A stretch of 64,000 nucleotides of DNA from Rostratula benghalensis (Eukaryota > Chordata > Aves > Charadriiformes > Rostratulidae), in contig VXAI01000449.1 of NCBI GenBank assembly GCA_013399305.1, positions 364,391 to 428,390 on the forward strand. Reading direction: 5' to 3'. Made by a program: the position numbers and the translations under genes. The notes under the pieces were generated by a model that did no database searches, had not been told where the DNA came from, and saw only the letters and a list, made by a program, of their open reading frames with translations. Shown in pieces: positions 39,301 to 51,519 of this stretch. Each line of letters opens with the position of its first letter. Position 1 is the first letter of the stretch.

Positions 39301-41520
39301 ATAGACACTTCTGGTGCACTTCTTGATTTGGATAAGAACAATCACAGCTTATACTTCATAAAAGATTTTGTCTTAGAAAACCAGCATATATGAAAGAAAT
39401 GACAGCATTTTTTTGGTTTATTCCTTTGTGTTGATAAGATAGATCCCATGTCCGCTGTTTCTGTTGGAACTCTTAATTAGCACTGTGCTACACAAAGTAC
39501 ATAGTGTCTTCCACCTGGTGATGTCAGAAATTTTTGAAAAGTAAATTTTTAAGTCTGACCTATCCTTTTTTCCAAAGTTAGGAACTTTTTATCCAACATT
39601 CCCAGTCTCATTTGCTTGAAGATCATGAAATTGGATTGAAAATCATAATATCTGCATTGAGTATTTTAGGAAGATTTTTCTGCATTTGTTTTGCAGCTTT
39701 GATTAAGATTCATGTACTAAATCCTTCTGCAATCTCTCTGAGTGTCATGTAACCACATCTATCTAGAAGTAGAGATCTAGGGAAAATACCTAATAGGAGA
39801 TATTTTGAATTAAAAATCAAGTTTTTTAACCTTTGGAAGCCTTTGTAGCACAGTAGGCACCTGGAGGAAGGGGAGGTACTGTTTTTGTCAAAGGTTTCTT
39901 CTGGGGCCCAAAAGCCAGATGAAAATGCCAGAAATAAGGCCTAGGTTTCCAGCTGGTCTGTGACTGCAGTGGGTCTTAGTGCTTCACTTGAATAGGAAGT
40001 TTGAGAAAGAAATGTTAAAACAGTTTGGTCACAGTAAAATGTTCTCCACATGTCTGTGTGGCTTTTGATTTGATCACTCAGACTCAATACAGAGGGAAAA
40101 GTTGATTACAATACAGGCTGGAGACTTAAAGTACTTATTATTTAGTCTGTGTTGTCCATTTTCTGTTCATCTTTATTATAGCCTGTTTCTTGTCTTACTA
40201 CCACTTACCCTCAAGTTCCAGAGTTTGATTTACTAACTGATAACTACTAAAAGTCAGCCTGCTGGTTTTTTTGTTTGTTTTTTATCTTTTTTTCTTAATG
40301 ATACTTCAAATGTTTCTGTCAACCTGCTTTTCCTGTACTAAACTGTGTACTAGAAGGAAAAATGCATCTGCTTTCAATAGGATATAATAACAGAGATTTG
40401 AAGTCAAATGGATATATTAGGATTATGGTTTCACTTCACAAGCAATTGCACTGTGTCATTGTGGTGCTTTTGTATGTGAAATATAATTTACTTATTTCCA
40501 AGTAGGGGAGTGTAAAAGTATTTCTCTGATTCTCTCTCAGTCAGCTGTCATTCTGTTTGCTCTGCAGATGGTTTTGCCATTGTTTTTGCTCTTTCTGAGC
40601 TTTCTGTTGTCATTGTTCTTGTTTGTTTTTTAGCTTTAAATCAAGCCTGGTCATCTAGTTGGCATGCTGTACCTGGATTTATACAAGAAACGTGTTGAAG
40701 TATCACAAAAGGGAATTACAAAGATGAAAGTTCTGTGGGCCCAAATAATGCAAGGGCACCTCTCCATACGAGAAAAAAATTCTTAGCATTCTTAGTATGC
40801 CTCATAGAAATGCATTAAATATTGTTATCACGTCAGCTTGTAAGATTGGTACATGGCTTCAGTGCCGTGCTTGTATTTGTAATTACATTTAAATAATTTA
40901 ACTCCATTATAGTACAATGTCTAGTAGAAATGCATGATTCTTTAAGAAGACATTTCCTTTCAGATTGATCTAATGACTTCAGAAAACGCTGCTATTATTA
41001 AAGCTTGTTAACTATTGATATGCAAAATAAAATAGTTATGAGTGCAATGGAAGACATTAATAAATATGCTCATTTTTTAGAATATTTTTGCAATGAGCTA
41101 TTTGATAACTCATTATCTGATTTGACTTCTGTGTCAGATATCCTTAATAGCCTGACTAGTTATATTTGGCAGATGACAGGTGGCTTTTATCAAAATCAGG
41201 CTAAAAGGATTCCAATGGATGAGTGATTGGAGTGGTCCAGTGAAATACAGTAATTATTCTGGAATATTGCAAAACCCAACTAAATCTGGAATGGCAGCAA
41301 CTTTTCTTGGACTGTGATTGGACTGTGTTTACCTTAAGATGGAAAAAACAGTACACACAGTAGATTTGTGTGTGTGTATAATTAGTGATGGATTTATGTT
41401 CGATGTATAACGGGTAACATAGCTTGTATCTGCTGAAATTCTTCCCATATTTTGCTTTGTATTTGCACAAACACTTTAAAGCTGTTTTTCAGTCTTCTGT
41501 TGCATTTCTTTTTGTGGGTT

Positions 41521-41534
41521 TTTTTTTTTTTTTN
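41521..41534. repeat. T13 homopolymer ending in an unresolved base
   Basis: The T run is followed by a single N at 41534, marking uncertain homopolymer length in the assembly. Confidence 0.9.
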
Positions 41535-44500
41535 TTATTATGGAAAACAGGCTACCAGGAGTTTTGGGTATGAAACACTACCTCTCTGTTGAAGAACGTG
41601 ACACCAGAGAAGATTCTAACATCATAAAAACGTTCACTGGTGGCAAAGTGAGCTTCCTCTTTTTTCGTTCATGCTAAGGAAGCCTGTTTGCTGCCTCACA
41701 GTAGGAACTAAATAGTAAATATAGGACAAGCACATTGTTTTTCCACTGTAACAGTGGTGACTCCTTGCTCAGCAGCACCATGGAACAATATATAGAGAGC
41801 TACAGTAATTTATCAAAGATGCTCAGTAAATCTGTTGCACCTCCTCATCCTTGGGTTGCTAGTTCATTGCTGTCAGGCCACAAAACAGACACAAGACTGG
41901 GGCCTTCTTTCTTCCTGGGTATATCTCTCAGGTTGAACTACTGGGCTTCTTTGGTTTTTTGCTTTCCAACCTGTTTATTCATTTCCATCAAATCTATCTG
42001 CTTTCTCCCAATCCTTTTTCTTCCTTTAGCCCTTCATTTCCTTTTCCTAATCTCTAAGGGCTTTTGAATGCCTTCCACTCTTAATTTTCATTTGCTATCA
42101 AGAAATTCTTGTGGTGGATTCAAAGTTTTGTCTCAGATTTGCAACACTCAATGCATGTGATGTGCTCTGGCACCATGATAGCAGCTTTCCCCCCTCTCTC
42201 CCCGTCAGCTCTCCCACCAGCAGTGACAGGCTTGGAATTCTGTAACGGTGGGAAAAAACCGCAAGCGTCTGGGTCAGGTTTTACAGCCCATTTATTGTAA
42301 AATAGATTTCCTTCTTCTTAAGAGGTTTCTATGGAGCAGGGAGAAAAATCAGACATATATGAAGGTAAAAGAGGAAAGATCTGAGTAAAATGTCAGAAAT
42401 CTTTTAATTTCCAGGTATGCTTTTCTTTCCTATTTTTTTCTAAATTTGCCACTAGTGGTGACATTAATGGACTGATGTAAGTTCTTCTACGTGCTAATGG
42501 CCATGCTGAAAGACTCTGACTTTTTTTTTTAAACACAAGCTTTTAAATATTTCTATATAGACAACATTGAGGCTTGGTTATTTTTAATGGAACCATCTAA
42601 ATTACTGACTTTGTATTTTCGTACTGAACTAAATGTTTTGATCTGCTGTAATGTAATCTATAACGGAAATACACTCTGATTTGGAGGAAAAACAGATGAT
42701 TAAGTGTTTTTGCAAAATGAGAACCAATAGCCATCTCTCCTTGTTGTCAAATATGTTTCTTTTTGATTGCAAGTACAGATATTTTCATTGTACATTGGCT
42801 GTGTTACTTAATGAAATGGACCTATCATTAGAGCTCAATACTCTATATAAATTACATATTATAAAAGTTGCTATGGCAAATAATTACCATTATTTAATGA
42901 TAACTTATGAAACCATTGAGAAGCAAGGTGAATGTAGTTGCTAAAATACAAAATGCTATTTTTCTGGGGAAGATATTTAGTACCAGATCTAGATTATTTT
43001 TGTCTAGCTTCATTGCTGTTTTGAATTGTGTACCTCTAAAGCATTAATAGAAAAGAATATACCTGTATGTACACTGTGATCCTGGTTCTTGTACTCCTAG
43101 TTTTAAGGATGTTCTTTGTTCATACTCCAGCCTTCTCTCTTTCCCATCTGTTGGTGTTAAGAAACTCTGTGTTACCTTCTCATCAATTAGTCCTAGACTG
43201 CTTCACACTTCAGGCTTGTCTAACTGTGGCTCACCTCACTGGGGTATTACCTTTTAATATCAAAGGGATTTGGATATTTGTCATAAATGACATTCTGAAT
43301 TACAGCCAAGAAGATATTACTGATATAAGTTCTTGATGTTGGCATCTTCAAAAAGGTGAATTTTCTGTCATGGATGAATCTTTTGGGATTGTTCATGGAA
43401 TTCAACAAACACGTCTCTTTGCAGAAATGTTCTAGCTAAAAGGGAATCTTTGCAGTTTGCTCAGGAGAGGAAGAGATGCAACCACTTGAGCAAGTGTAAG
43501 TAAAAACACTGCAAGCTCTATATATCCCAGAGGAAAAGATGGAAATAAATCTTACGTGTATATCATATTGTCAAACCCAGTAGTGATTTTAAGATTAATT
43601 TGCCTCCCCATTGTTGATATGTGTCACGTTTCCCTGAGTTGAGTCAAACCCTGTTTATTTCTTGCGTTTTCTCTCCCTCCATCAAAATTTGAAAGGTGTC
43701 TAATAGATAGAGAAGTCTGGAGCCGAATGTTATTTAAATAACAAATTGATCCAGGGGTTTGTATACAAATAAACGGTACTGGGAATGGTTGCAGACTTTG
43801 CACAGCTCTAACAAATGTATGTCAATTGAAATAGAAATTCAGTGTTTATTTGTGAGTGCATTGTGCAGTCTTGTGCCTCCTTGACAGTAGGCTTATTTAC
43901 AGGATCTCACTGTGGTAAAGCTTGGTTTATCAGCTACTAGTTGGTACGTGACCTAACATTTTTGTAACAGGCTGCTGTTCCCAGTGGATAAACTCCTAGG
44001 CAATAGAAGTGATCCAGCTTTCCAATGGAGACTACACAAACAGCAGCTATCTTGAAATCCATACTGGCGCTCTCAGTATCGATGCGGTGGCTTGGCTAGG
44101 TTGACTTCTGTTTTCTGGGCACAAATGGCGTATGCAGTTTTTCTCTTACAAAACAGAATTTCTCATTACTGCACTTTTATTCTTTTTTCCTTTCTGAGAT
44201 ATGAACAAAAAATATATTAAAAAATATGGCTTTTAATACAACATAACCTCATCAAATAAATAGCTTAGATTTGGCAAGGATTAGATATTTACAGCATGTA
44301 AATAAACAATATCTTATGTAATTACTAATTTTACTAAGATTCTTAATCCTCCGGCTTCAGGGTGTAAACTAATTAGTAGGCAGCATTGAAAAATTGCATC
44401 ATTTTATAATATGAGTTCATGGAAAAACTGGATGAACAAAATAAAAGCTGCTGTGTGGTATTAATAGACCAGCCCAGATATTGTTGGCCCTCGATGGGAG

Positions 44501-46648
44501 GTTGTACGTGCAGAATGCTAGCAGAAATGATCATAATCAACTGGAGAACTGAAGTGGGAAGGCAGCAGCCCTTCAAGAGGAAGGAAAGCTTGAAACATCC
44601 AATTCAGCCTTCTTTAAAAATGGTATCTGTAAGAATGGGTGATAATTAGATGTAAACCTTAAACACGCCTTTCCCAGCAGAGATGATACCATTAGTGTTT
44701 TAAGCACAGGCATTGCATTCACCTTTCTGAAATGTGAAAGTCTTTCTTGTTTTTTTTTTTTTAGTCAGCAGAGGAATGGCTTACAAGGGCCTCACCCAAC
44801 AGTGTGGTTAAATCCGGGCTCTCTCTGGCTGTGGCAGGTCCTGTGGCCGTGGAGGACTTTCACAGGCTTTGTGCTCTGATGGGTGAGGAGGGTTAGGGAG
44901 AGGCAGCAGCTAGCAGAGGTCACATCTCTGTAACGATTCACCTTCTTTCCTACAAGCTTAGAAAAGGAGAAATAAGCCCCCATTTTATTCAGCAGCACAG
45001 TGCTTCTGCTTTGAGCCAGAGGTATTTCTCCCAGGCTGACTTTCCCATGCAGAATCCTACTGCTTCCAGCTGCCATACATCCCTCCCCTTGCTCATCCAT
45101 AGTCCCAAGGATTCGCTGGCAGTTTCAGGAGAAGTCCAGGCTCACAACCCCAGTACACTTATCTTCTCTGTCTTCTTCATAGAAGCTTGTAATGGAGAGA
45201 AGCTCTGCTCTTTCACTGGGCTGCACTAGGATCCCGTGGAAGACCCTCTGTAGTTATCCATATTCCCAAAATTTCATTGGGAGCTCAGGGATGCAGTGGG
45301 AGGAAAAAGAAAGATATGCCAGTGTTAAACTAATCAAAAGTCATCATAATTTCATTTTTGTGGTTGAATTCACAAAGTCAGCAGGCTTCTATGTGTTTGT
45401 TTATATATATTTGTGGAGATGTATGTAAGTGCATTCAAAGTGAGCATGTGTAGGTATTAGTCCTGAAGAGGAAAACGGACATTGCAGAAACAGAAAACTA
45501 CAAAGGTATTTGTTTCTCTAGGCAGAATAATACTATGGTAAAAGGTAAAAGCACAGTGGGAATCAGCTTCTCCTTTCTTTACAGTCAAGGTCAGCGTAAA
45601 ATGGACCTGTGGAGTTACAGGTAGTTCAAGTATTTTCTTAAAATGGGACAGAATGTGCAACCTTTGGAGATCCAAATAAGTTTTTTCTGCCTGCATGCAA
45701 ATAAAGTGACTCAAGTATTATATCTCTGCTGCTGTTTCTCTGATCCTATAATACCAGGGAAACTCAGCAGACATGCTAGTTCATGAAGGTTAGCGACTAC
45801 TGCCTTTTGGGCTCCAGAACTGGTGAGGCAGGTTTCAGGGCTTTGCCCCAGCTGTGGGCTCTGGGTGTGACAGAGCAGGAGGATGGTCCATGCACTCTAA
45901 GACATCAAACTGCAAGGCATGGAGTGTGCGGAACCGTGATCTGTTACACGGTTTGTGGATGTCTTCATACCTAACTAGTAGTTGTGATGAGTATAAAGGT
46001 TACAAGAACACTGTGAAGTAACATAAAATGAGGGTATCTTCCTACAATCGAGTATGGAATATGATTCCTGATCCCTCAAGCATAGCCTGAAGTTAAAACC
46101 CAGCACATCTGCAGACAGCAAATAAGATCCTAATGAGAAATTTAAAGTGGTACAGTGGTTCCAAATGTCATATTCCCATGGAACCATAAACTGATGCATC
46201 TCCAATATCCAAAAGAAGATACCAAGGTGAGAAATTAGTGCAATTATGCTAATCTAAGTTAGCACTTAAGTGCCCACTTGAATTTGGTTAACTAGATACT
46301 CTAATTTGAGCTACTTAAGTCCTTTGTGAGTGCTTTATTTAGATGTGGATAATGTTTTTTCCATCTAGCATTACAAAGTGGCCAGGCACAATATGTAATA
46401 TAACTTTCTCAACTGTAGCAGATTTTACGGTCTGTACTTCTTACTTGAAGGGAGCTGGAAATAGAGGTATTTCCTTCATGTGTTACCAGTAAGAATTAGC
46501 TTATGTTTGCTAATTGGTACACTAATCTTCTAGTAATTTGTTCTTTTTCTGCATGGCTTTTCATTCTTCAAGTGTTTTTTATTGGTACAGTATCTTTATA
46601 TTTTTTTGGTGTGTTTCCAAGTGTAATGAAGATTTCAAACTCAAAGCT

Positions 46649-46673
46649 GGGGGTGGGGAGGATGAGGGAAGGG
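46649..46673 (+). other. predicted G-quadruplex motif
   Basis: Four G runs of at least three lie within 25 bases: G5, G4, G3 and G3, separated by loops of 1, 7 and 2 bases. This fits the usual G3+N1-7 pattern, though the seven-base loop makes it weaker than the motif at 53.77 kb. Confidence 0.65.
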
Positions 46674-47998
46674 AAGCATAAGTAACATCTGAAAGAGGAA
46701 TTAAAACCAGTGTTGTGGTGATTTAAGTTCTTACCAGTACAGGAGAAAGACCTCCCTCTGATCTGCATAGACGAATCAAGATAAAAAGCATTTTAATATT
46801 CTTCATGGCTTGCATAGTGCTTTGTATTTGCAGAAGGCTGTGCTAATGCTACTGAACGGTTGCCTGTGGACCACTGACTGCCTGTGTCCCCTTTGATTTA
46901 TCCTGTACACTGAAGTTCAGTAAGGGTAACACAGCAGTTGGAAAGAAGGGTTATGAAGGGTGACAAAGCCAGTTTCCTCTGAAGAGTTCAGCTGCCATGA
47001 TTCATATTTTACATCTTTCTCTGATGTAATGAGAGGTGTGAGTTCCTTTCTGATGTTAGGTTTCGGATCTGGCTATACAGATTTAGACTTGCCTGGAGCC
47101 AGAAGATGCCTATCAATGTGAAATATTTTCTTTTGAGTGAAGGGGCAACAAACCTTTTGCAACTTTAAAGAAGGGGTGGGTTTCCTGCTCTGCTCCACCT
47201 CAATTTGGGAACTTAGGAAGGGCTGGATGAAGACTCTGCTGATTTTGCAACATACTGTCTAAATTGATAAATAACAAAATATTGTAATGAAGTCAATTAG
47301 AAATTCTAGGAAATACTTCAGGAATTCAGAAAAAAAATAGGAAATGATCTGAAAGTGTCTGAAGAGATAAATTCAAATCCAATAAAAGCATGTCTCTGCA
47401 GAAAGATTAGGTAACCTGAGAAATACTTAGGGAAGGAAATGATATAAAATGATAAACTTTTGAAGGATGAAACAGAAATGCTTCAGGGTTTAAAAAAAAA
47501 AAAGGAGGAAAAACAAATCTTTTGATTTAGATAGGCATATGGTGTAGAGAGACAAAAAAAATTGAATTCGCCCCCCCTTAATTCCTGCTATATATTCAAG
47601 CAAGACTCAAAGCTTCAGAACTGAGGCTGTGTCTTTTGTTACAAATCTCTTCTGATTCCAGTGTCAGCAAGTTCTTCTTTGCCAACCTTTGGGCTACTAT
47701 TTCATTCAGCAAAGTCACTGATTAATTTAAAAAATGAAATGCAAACCTATGCATGGACCTTTGCCAACAAAGAGAATTTTTAGATTTCAGAGTTAAACAG
47801 AAGCAATGAAATGCCCTGTTTTGGGTAAATTAGCCAAGAAAGTCATATTGTAGATCTTTCTTTGGTACATTAGGGTGTGTGTGGAAGCATACACGCATGC
47901 TTTATTTCTGAAAAGCTGTTACAGACTGAAGGACAAATGTAAATATGCTATAGAATGTAGATATGAAAACAGAAATATGAGATTGCCTTCTTAGGATC

Positions 47999-48021
47999 TT
48001 TTTTTTTTTTTTTTTCTTTTT
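47999..48021. repeat. poly-T tract (T17 then C then T5)
   Basis: A homopolymer on the plus strand. No recognisable minus-strand retroelement body adjoins it. Confidence 0.9.
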
Positions 48022-48994
48022 CCTTTTGAAGAGGTAAATAAGTACAGTTTCTTATATGATCCTGCAAGAGTGTAATTTGGGGAGAAGAAACTAGGCAAAA
48101 TATTATTTTCTCTCGCAATGGGACATAACTAGCTGAAATGTCTTCAGTAGTGAAATTTGATTGTAATAATAGAGAAAGTCTGCTTTGAAAAGCTCCTGTG
48201 ATAGAAGGTTATGGGGATCTGGCAATACTAAACTATGTACCCCGAAGACATTTATGTACATAAAGCTGGAAGAGAAATTATTATAATCACTGGTTTTCCT
48301 CACATTTCAGAATAGGATTCAACATACATTATACTGCAAAAATCAAGTGAGGAGAAAGGGATGTCATGTTAATTCATCTAACTAAATTCTAATTTTCAGG
48401 CCCTTTGGCTGGGGAATAGCACTGGCAGGATAGTGGCTGCTGGCAGAGAATTTTATTTCTTTCCCAGAAGAAAAGAAATCAAAACAGCTTTGCACTGATC
48501 AGCTGGCACAAACTGCTGGATCAATGGTTGGCAATTTGCAGGGCTTTGCTGTAGATAAGGCTGTCACATTTTGGCAGTCTCATCACTACCAGTCAGCCAC
48601 ATAATAGCTGATAGGTCACTTTTAGATAAAGATGAGTAGAAGATAGAAAACTGAAGAAAAAGGGGAGCGAAAGGGGGATAGAGCAGGAAGGGAAGATGAC
48701 AAATCAATATTTCCAACCTCGCTTCGTAGTTGTCTTTCTCTGGTCCCTGGTTCATTTAAATGTGTGTTAATACTGTTAATTCTTACAGCTTTCAGCTGAT
48801 AGTGGTGGCCATCAATGTGCTTCATCCTTCTGAAAATAAGCAGATGGTTGCTGAAAAATAGTGCTCCCCCAAACCAAAAGCATAGGTTCACAATAGTCAA
48901 TATCTGCTTCAGGTGTCAAAAATATCTCTGTTCTATAACTTAAGATTATTGTCTCTCACTTTAGTGTAAATACGACATAGAGTGAGGGTATCTC

Positions 48995-49029
48995 AAAAAA
49001 AAAAAAAAAAAAAAAAAAAAAGAGAGAGA
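48995..49029. repeat. poly-A (A27) followed by (GA)n
   Basis: Twenty-seven A are followed by GAGAGAGA. The preceding bases ('GAGTGAGGGTATCTC') recall an Alu tail, but no Alu body precedes them, and Alu is absent from birds. I treat it as a simple repeat or the tail of an unrecognised insertion. Confidence 0.9.
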
Positions 49030-49581
49030 AAACAGAAAGTGGACTTTTGCCCAGATCCCCTCCTGGTCCATTATTTGTTGTAGCTTATCAGTAGGGGGAC
49101 TTAGGGTTTCTTTCTGCAAAGGTTGCATCCTGAGGAAGGGAAGCTAGTAAAGAAGTGGAAAGAAGAGGAAAAAAAAGGCACTTCAACACAAGCTGGATTA
49201 TTTTCATACGTTTCTGGTTTTAGGAAATCTCTGAAAAATGTCAGCTTCCTCTAAATTCTGCTTCTTTCTATTTTGCTCGTTGTAAGGAAATCTGTTAGTG
49301 ACTGGATGACAGTGCAATGAAAAGAGGTGTGGGAATCATTACATTAATACTGATAAAGCTGCTAAATATGCTTAGGGAGATTTAGACATTTTCAGAAGCC
49401 TGAGAACACACAAAGTAAAGGATTTATTAGTAAAAAGTGCCCTGGCTATTTTTAATCATCTTGAATCTTGAGCTCGTATTAAGCATTCCTGACTATAGGG
49501 AATGTTCTCTAATTCCAATGTCTACTGCTGTACAGCTTTCCAAAATCAGGTCTACCCAGTGCGGGGAATAAGTAAAATTTT

Positions 49582-49627
49582 TATCTTTCCCCTTTTTTTC
49601 CTTTCTTTTTTTTTTTTTTTTCTTTCA
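49582..49627. repeat. polypyrimidine tract including T16
   Basis: Only T and C occur from about 49582 to 49626, ending 'TCTTTCAG'. It is a strong acceptor-like sequence, but the downstream frame is AT-rich and unrecognised, so no exon is called. Confidence 0.85.
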
Positions 49628-50094
49628 GATTTCCAGATTTTACCCGTAAAGAGAAAAAATTTCTTAATTTATTTGCAAAGGAAATTTGTGAGTAATTTCT
49701 TTTCTGCACAATCAAATTTTGAATTATTTTATCAAAACAATTTAATGCCCCTCATTTTTGAAATCTCAATATGAATTGGTTTTGCTATTTAGTCCTTCAC
49801 TCACTTCCTTGTGAATAGAGGAAAACAACACATTTTGATCTGTTGCAGAGAAGCTGATGAAACTGTATGTATCTGCAGTTAGGTAGAATTCTCCCTAAAG
49901 TCCAAAAGGATTTGGGATGTAGTTGGCGAAGTCTTTCAGATTATTTTCCAACTTGATTTAGTCAATTCTTATGGTGCATTGCACCACTTTGTTGTGAGTT
50001 GGTGTCAGAAATACTGAAAAAATGAAAGGGGAGGGGATGGGGAGAAGAACCCACCCATTCCATGTTGGCATTCTGGGGAATTAAAGACCGGGAA

Positions 50095-50400
50095 TGAGAA
50101 TGCCACGGTGGCAGCTGCCATGGGTTGTTTATTTAATTCTTCCAATTTGCTCACCTTAATGAAACACCAGAAGATTTGAGTGAGCGGTAATTAACAAGCG
50201 AGAGCCTGTCTAATGAAACCAGTACAGGATGATATTTGTTTCAAGGATCAATAAAAGACTGTGAGTGAGAATCATACCAGCATCATTCAGGAAAACAAAT
50301 CACTTTGTGCCAGTCAATTGTCATGCTGCACGTGCATGAATCTGTGTGAAGCATTTTAAATATTGCATCAGTAGAAAGACAGGAAAGTAGAAGCTTGGTA
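50095..50400. promoter_or_regulatory. candidate conserved non-coding element
   Basis: Complex sequence containing a homeodomain-type site ('GCGGTAATTAACAAGCG'), 'ATCAATAAAA', and a 10-bp palindromic E-box 'TGCACGTGCA' at 50327-50336. CpG is retained at four places in a CpG-poor area. There are no low-complexity runs and no coding frame. This resembles known developmental enhancers in composition, but conservation cannot be tested from one sequence. Confidence 0.25.
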
Positions 50401-51197
50401 AATCTGGAAGTATCTAGTACTAATTTGTTGGTCTGTCAGGCACTATAATTATAGTTGTAGCATTCTTCTTCTGTGCCTTCAATAGTCATTACTAAGCAAT
50501 TCTAGTGACATAATCTAATTAAAGTATGGCTTCTCTTAGAGTGCACTGAGTCCATTGCACATGGTTGCTTTGTATTCTATCACCACTTGTGTGTTTTCAG
50601 GAAAACAACATAGACTGTCTTCTCAGAAACAAAGAAAAAAAGAGCAGCTCATATAAAAAAACTCCTTCTCAGACAATCCTTTTGGCCCTCCAGAGACAGC
50701 AGTTGGATTCCTTGTTGCCACTGGTTGACTTAACAATTAATAATACAGCAATTAGCAGGGAGTTTCCAGATCTCAGTGCACAAGACATGACTTTTTAACA
50801 GTGAAGTTACTGACAATTAACAGAGTAAAAAGGAAACAGTGGAAAAATTATTTCTCAAAATACAGAATCAATTTGATTAAGGGAAGAATGGGGTTAGGGC
50901 TAAAGGAAGGTAAATATGTGCTACACGAGTATTGAGAGCAATACTGAAGATTTTGTGAAATTGTTTTCTTCTCAAGAACATAGATTTGAAATTATGTTCC
51001 TGAAAAAATGGCATTTGGAATGTTTTTAATTGCTTGTAAAGTTGCAGATTATAGATAAATGTTTAGGAACTGAACTATACTGCTGCCTGTAATTTAGAAT
51101 GGGGTTGATGAAGAAAAAATATACAAGTCCTCCTTTGAAGAATGGCTGAAGATAATTCAGAGAGCTGTAACAAGGCTAGAGGTGATTGCTTTATTTA

Positions 51198-51210
51198 TTT
51201 TTTTTTTTTT
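51198..51210. repeat. poly-T (T13) next to CR1 fragment
   Basis: The T13 tract lies ten bases before the CR1 fragment on the plus strand, so read on the CR1 strand the fragment is followed by poly-A. CR1 elements normally end in short direct repeats, not poly-A. Confidence 0.9.
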
Positions 51211-51220
51211 CCAAAAATAT

Positions 51221-51519
51221 GGGAGATGCTCCACTCCCTTCAGCATCTTTGTGGCTCTACGCTGGACTCTCTCAAGCAGTTCCCTGTCCCTCTGGAACTG
51301 AGGGGCCCAGAACTGGACACACTATTCCAGAGGGGGTCTCACCAGGGCAGAGTAGAGGGGAAGGAGGACCTCTCTGGACCTACTGACCACAGCCCTTCTA
51401 ATACACCCCAGGATGCCATTGGCCTTCCTGGCCACCAAGGCACAGAGCTGGCTCATGGTCATCCTGCTGTCTACCAGGACCCCCAGGTCCCTTTCCCCTT
51501 CACTGCTTTCCAAATCTAT
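51221..51519 (-). pseudogene. CR1 LINE ORF2 remnant (C-terminal part of reverse-transcriptase polyprotein)
   Basis: On the minus strand this fragment encodes the C-terminal end of CR1 ORF2, the endonuclease/reverse-transcriptase polyprotein that copied the element by target-primed reverse transcription. Family landmarks are [19 protein letters not shown] and [14 protein letters not shown]. The frame is interrupted by one in-frame TAG at 51322-51324 where the family normally has a tyrosine codon. After it the same frame continues with CVQFWAPQ and RRATKMLKG to the fragment's end. The element is truncated on both sides: the body of ORF2 upstream and the whole CR1 3' untranslated end are missing. 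It is non-functional. Confidence 0.93.

Larger units (their letters stand above)
30009..41520. other. non-genic AT-rich sequence
   Basis: No gene or interspersed repeat is recognised. It holds a G10 run (31355-31364), a T/G-rich tract at about 34579-34657, a 14-bp tandem duplication at 39273-39300 and a CpG-retaining complex block at 38600-38960. A strong acceptor-like pyrimidine tract ends in CAG near 31870 without an identifiable exon. Confidence 0.65.
41535..51197. other. non-genic sequence with homopolymers
   Basis: No gene is supported. The interval contains T17 (47999-48015), A27 (48995-49021), a polypyrimidine tract (49582-49627), a G-quadruplex motif (46649-46673) and candidate regulatory blocks at 48370-48620 and 50095-50400. 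A more GC-rich stretch around 44780-45260 shows no coding signal I recognise. An open frame from about 50583 to 50798 follows an acceptor-like CAG but matches no known family. Confidence 0.65.

Noticed and set aside
48957..49029. Alu element
   Set aside because: Only the last few bases before poly-A resemble Alu. There is no B box, A-rich linker or body, and the other repeats are avian.
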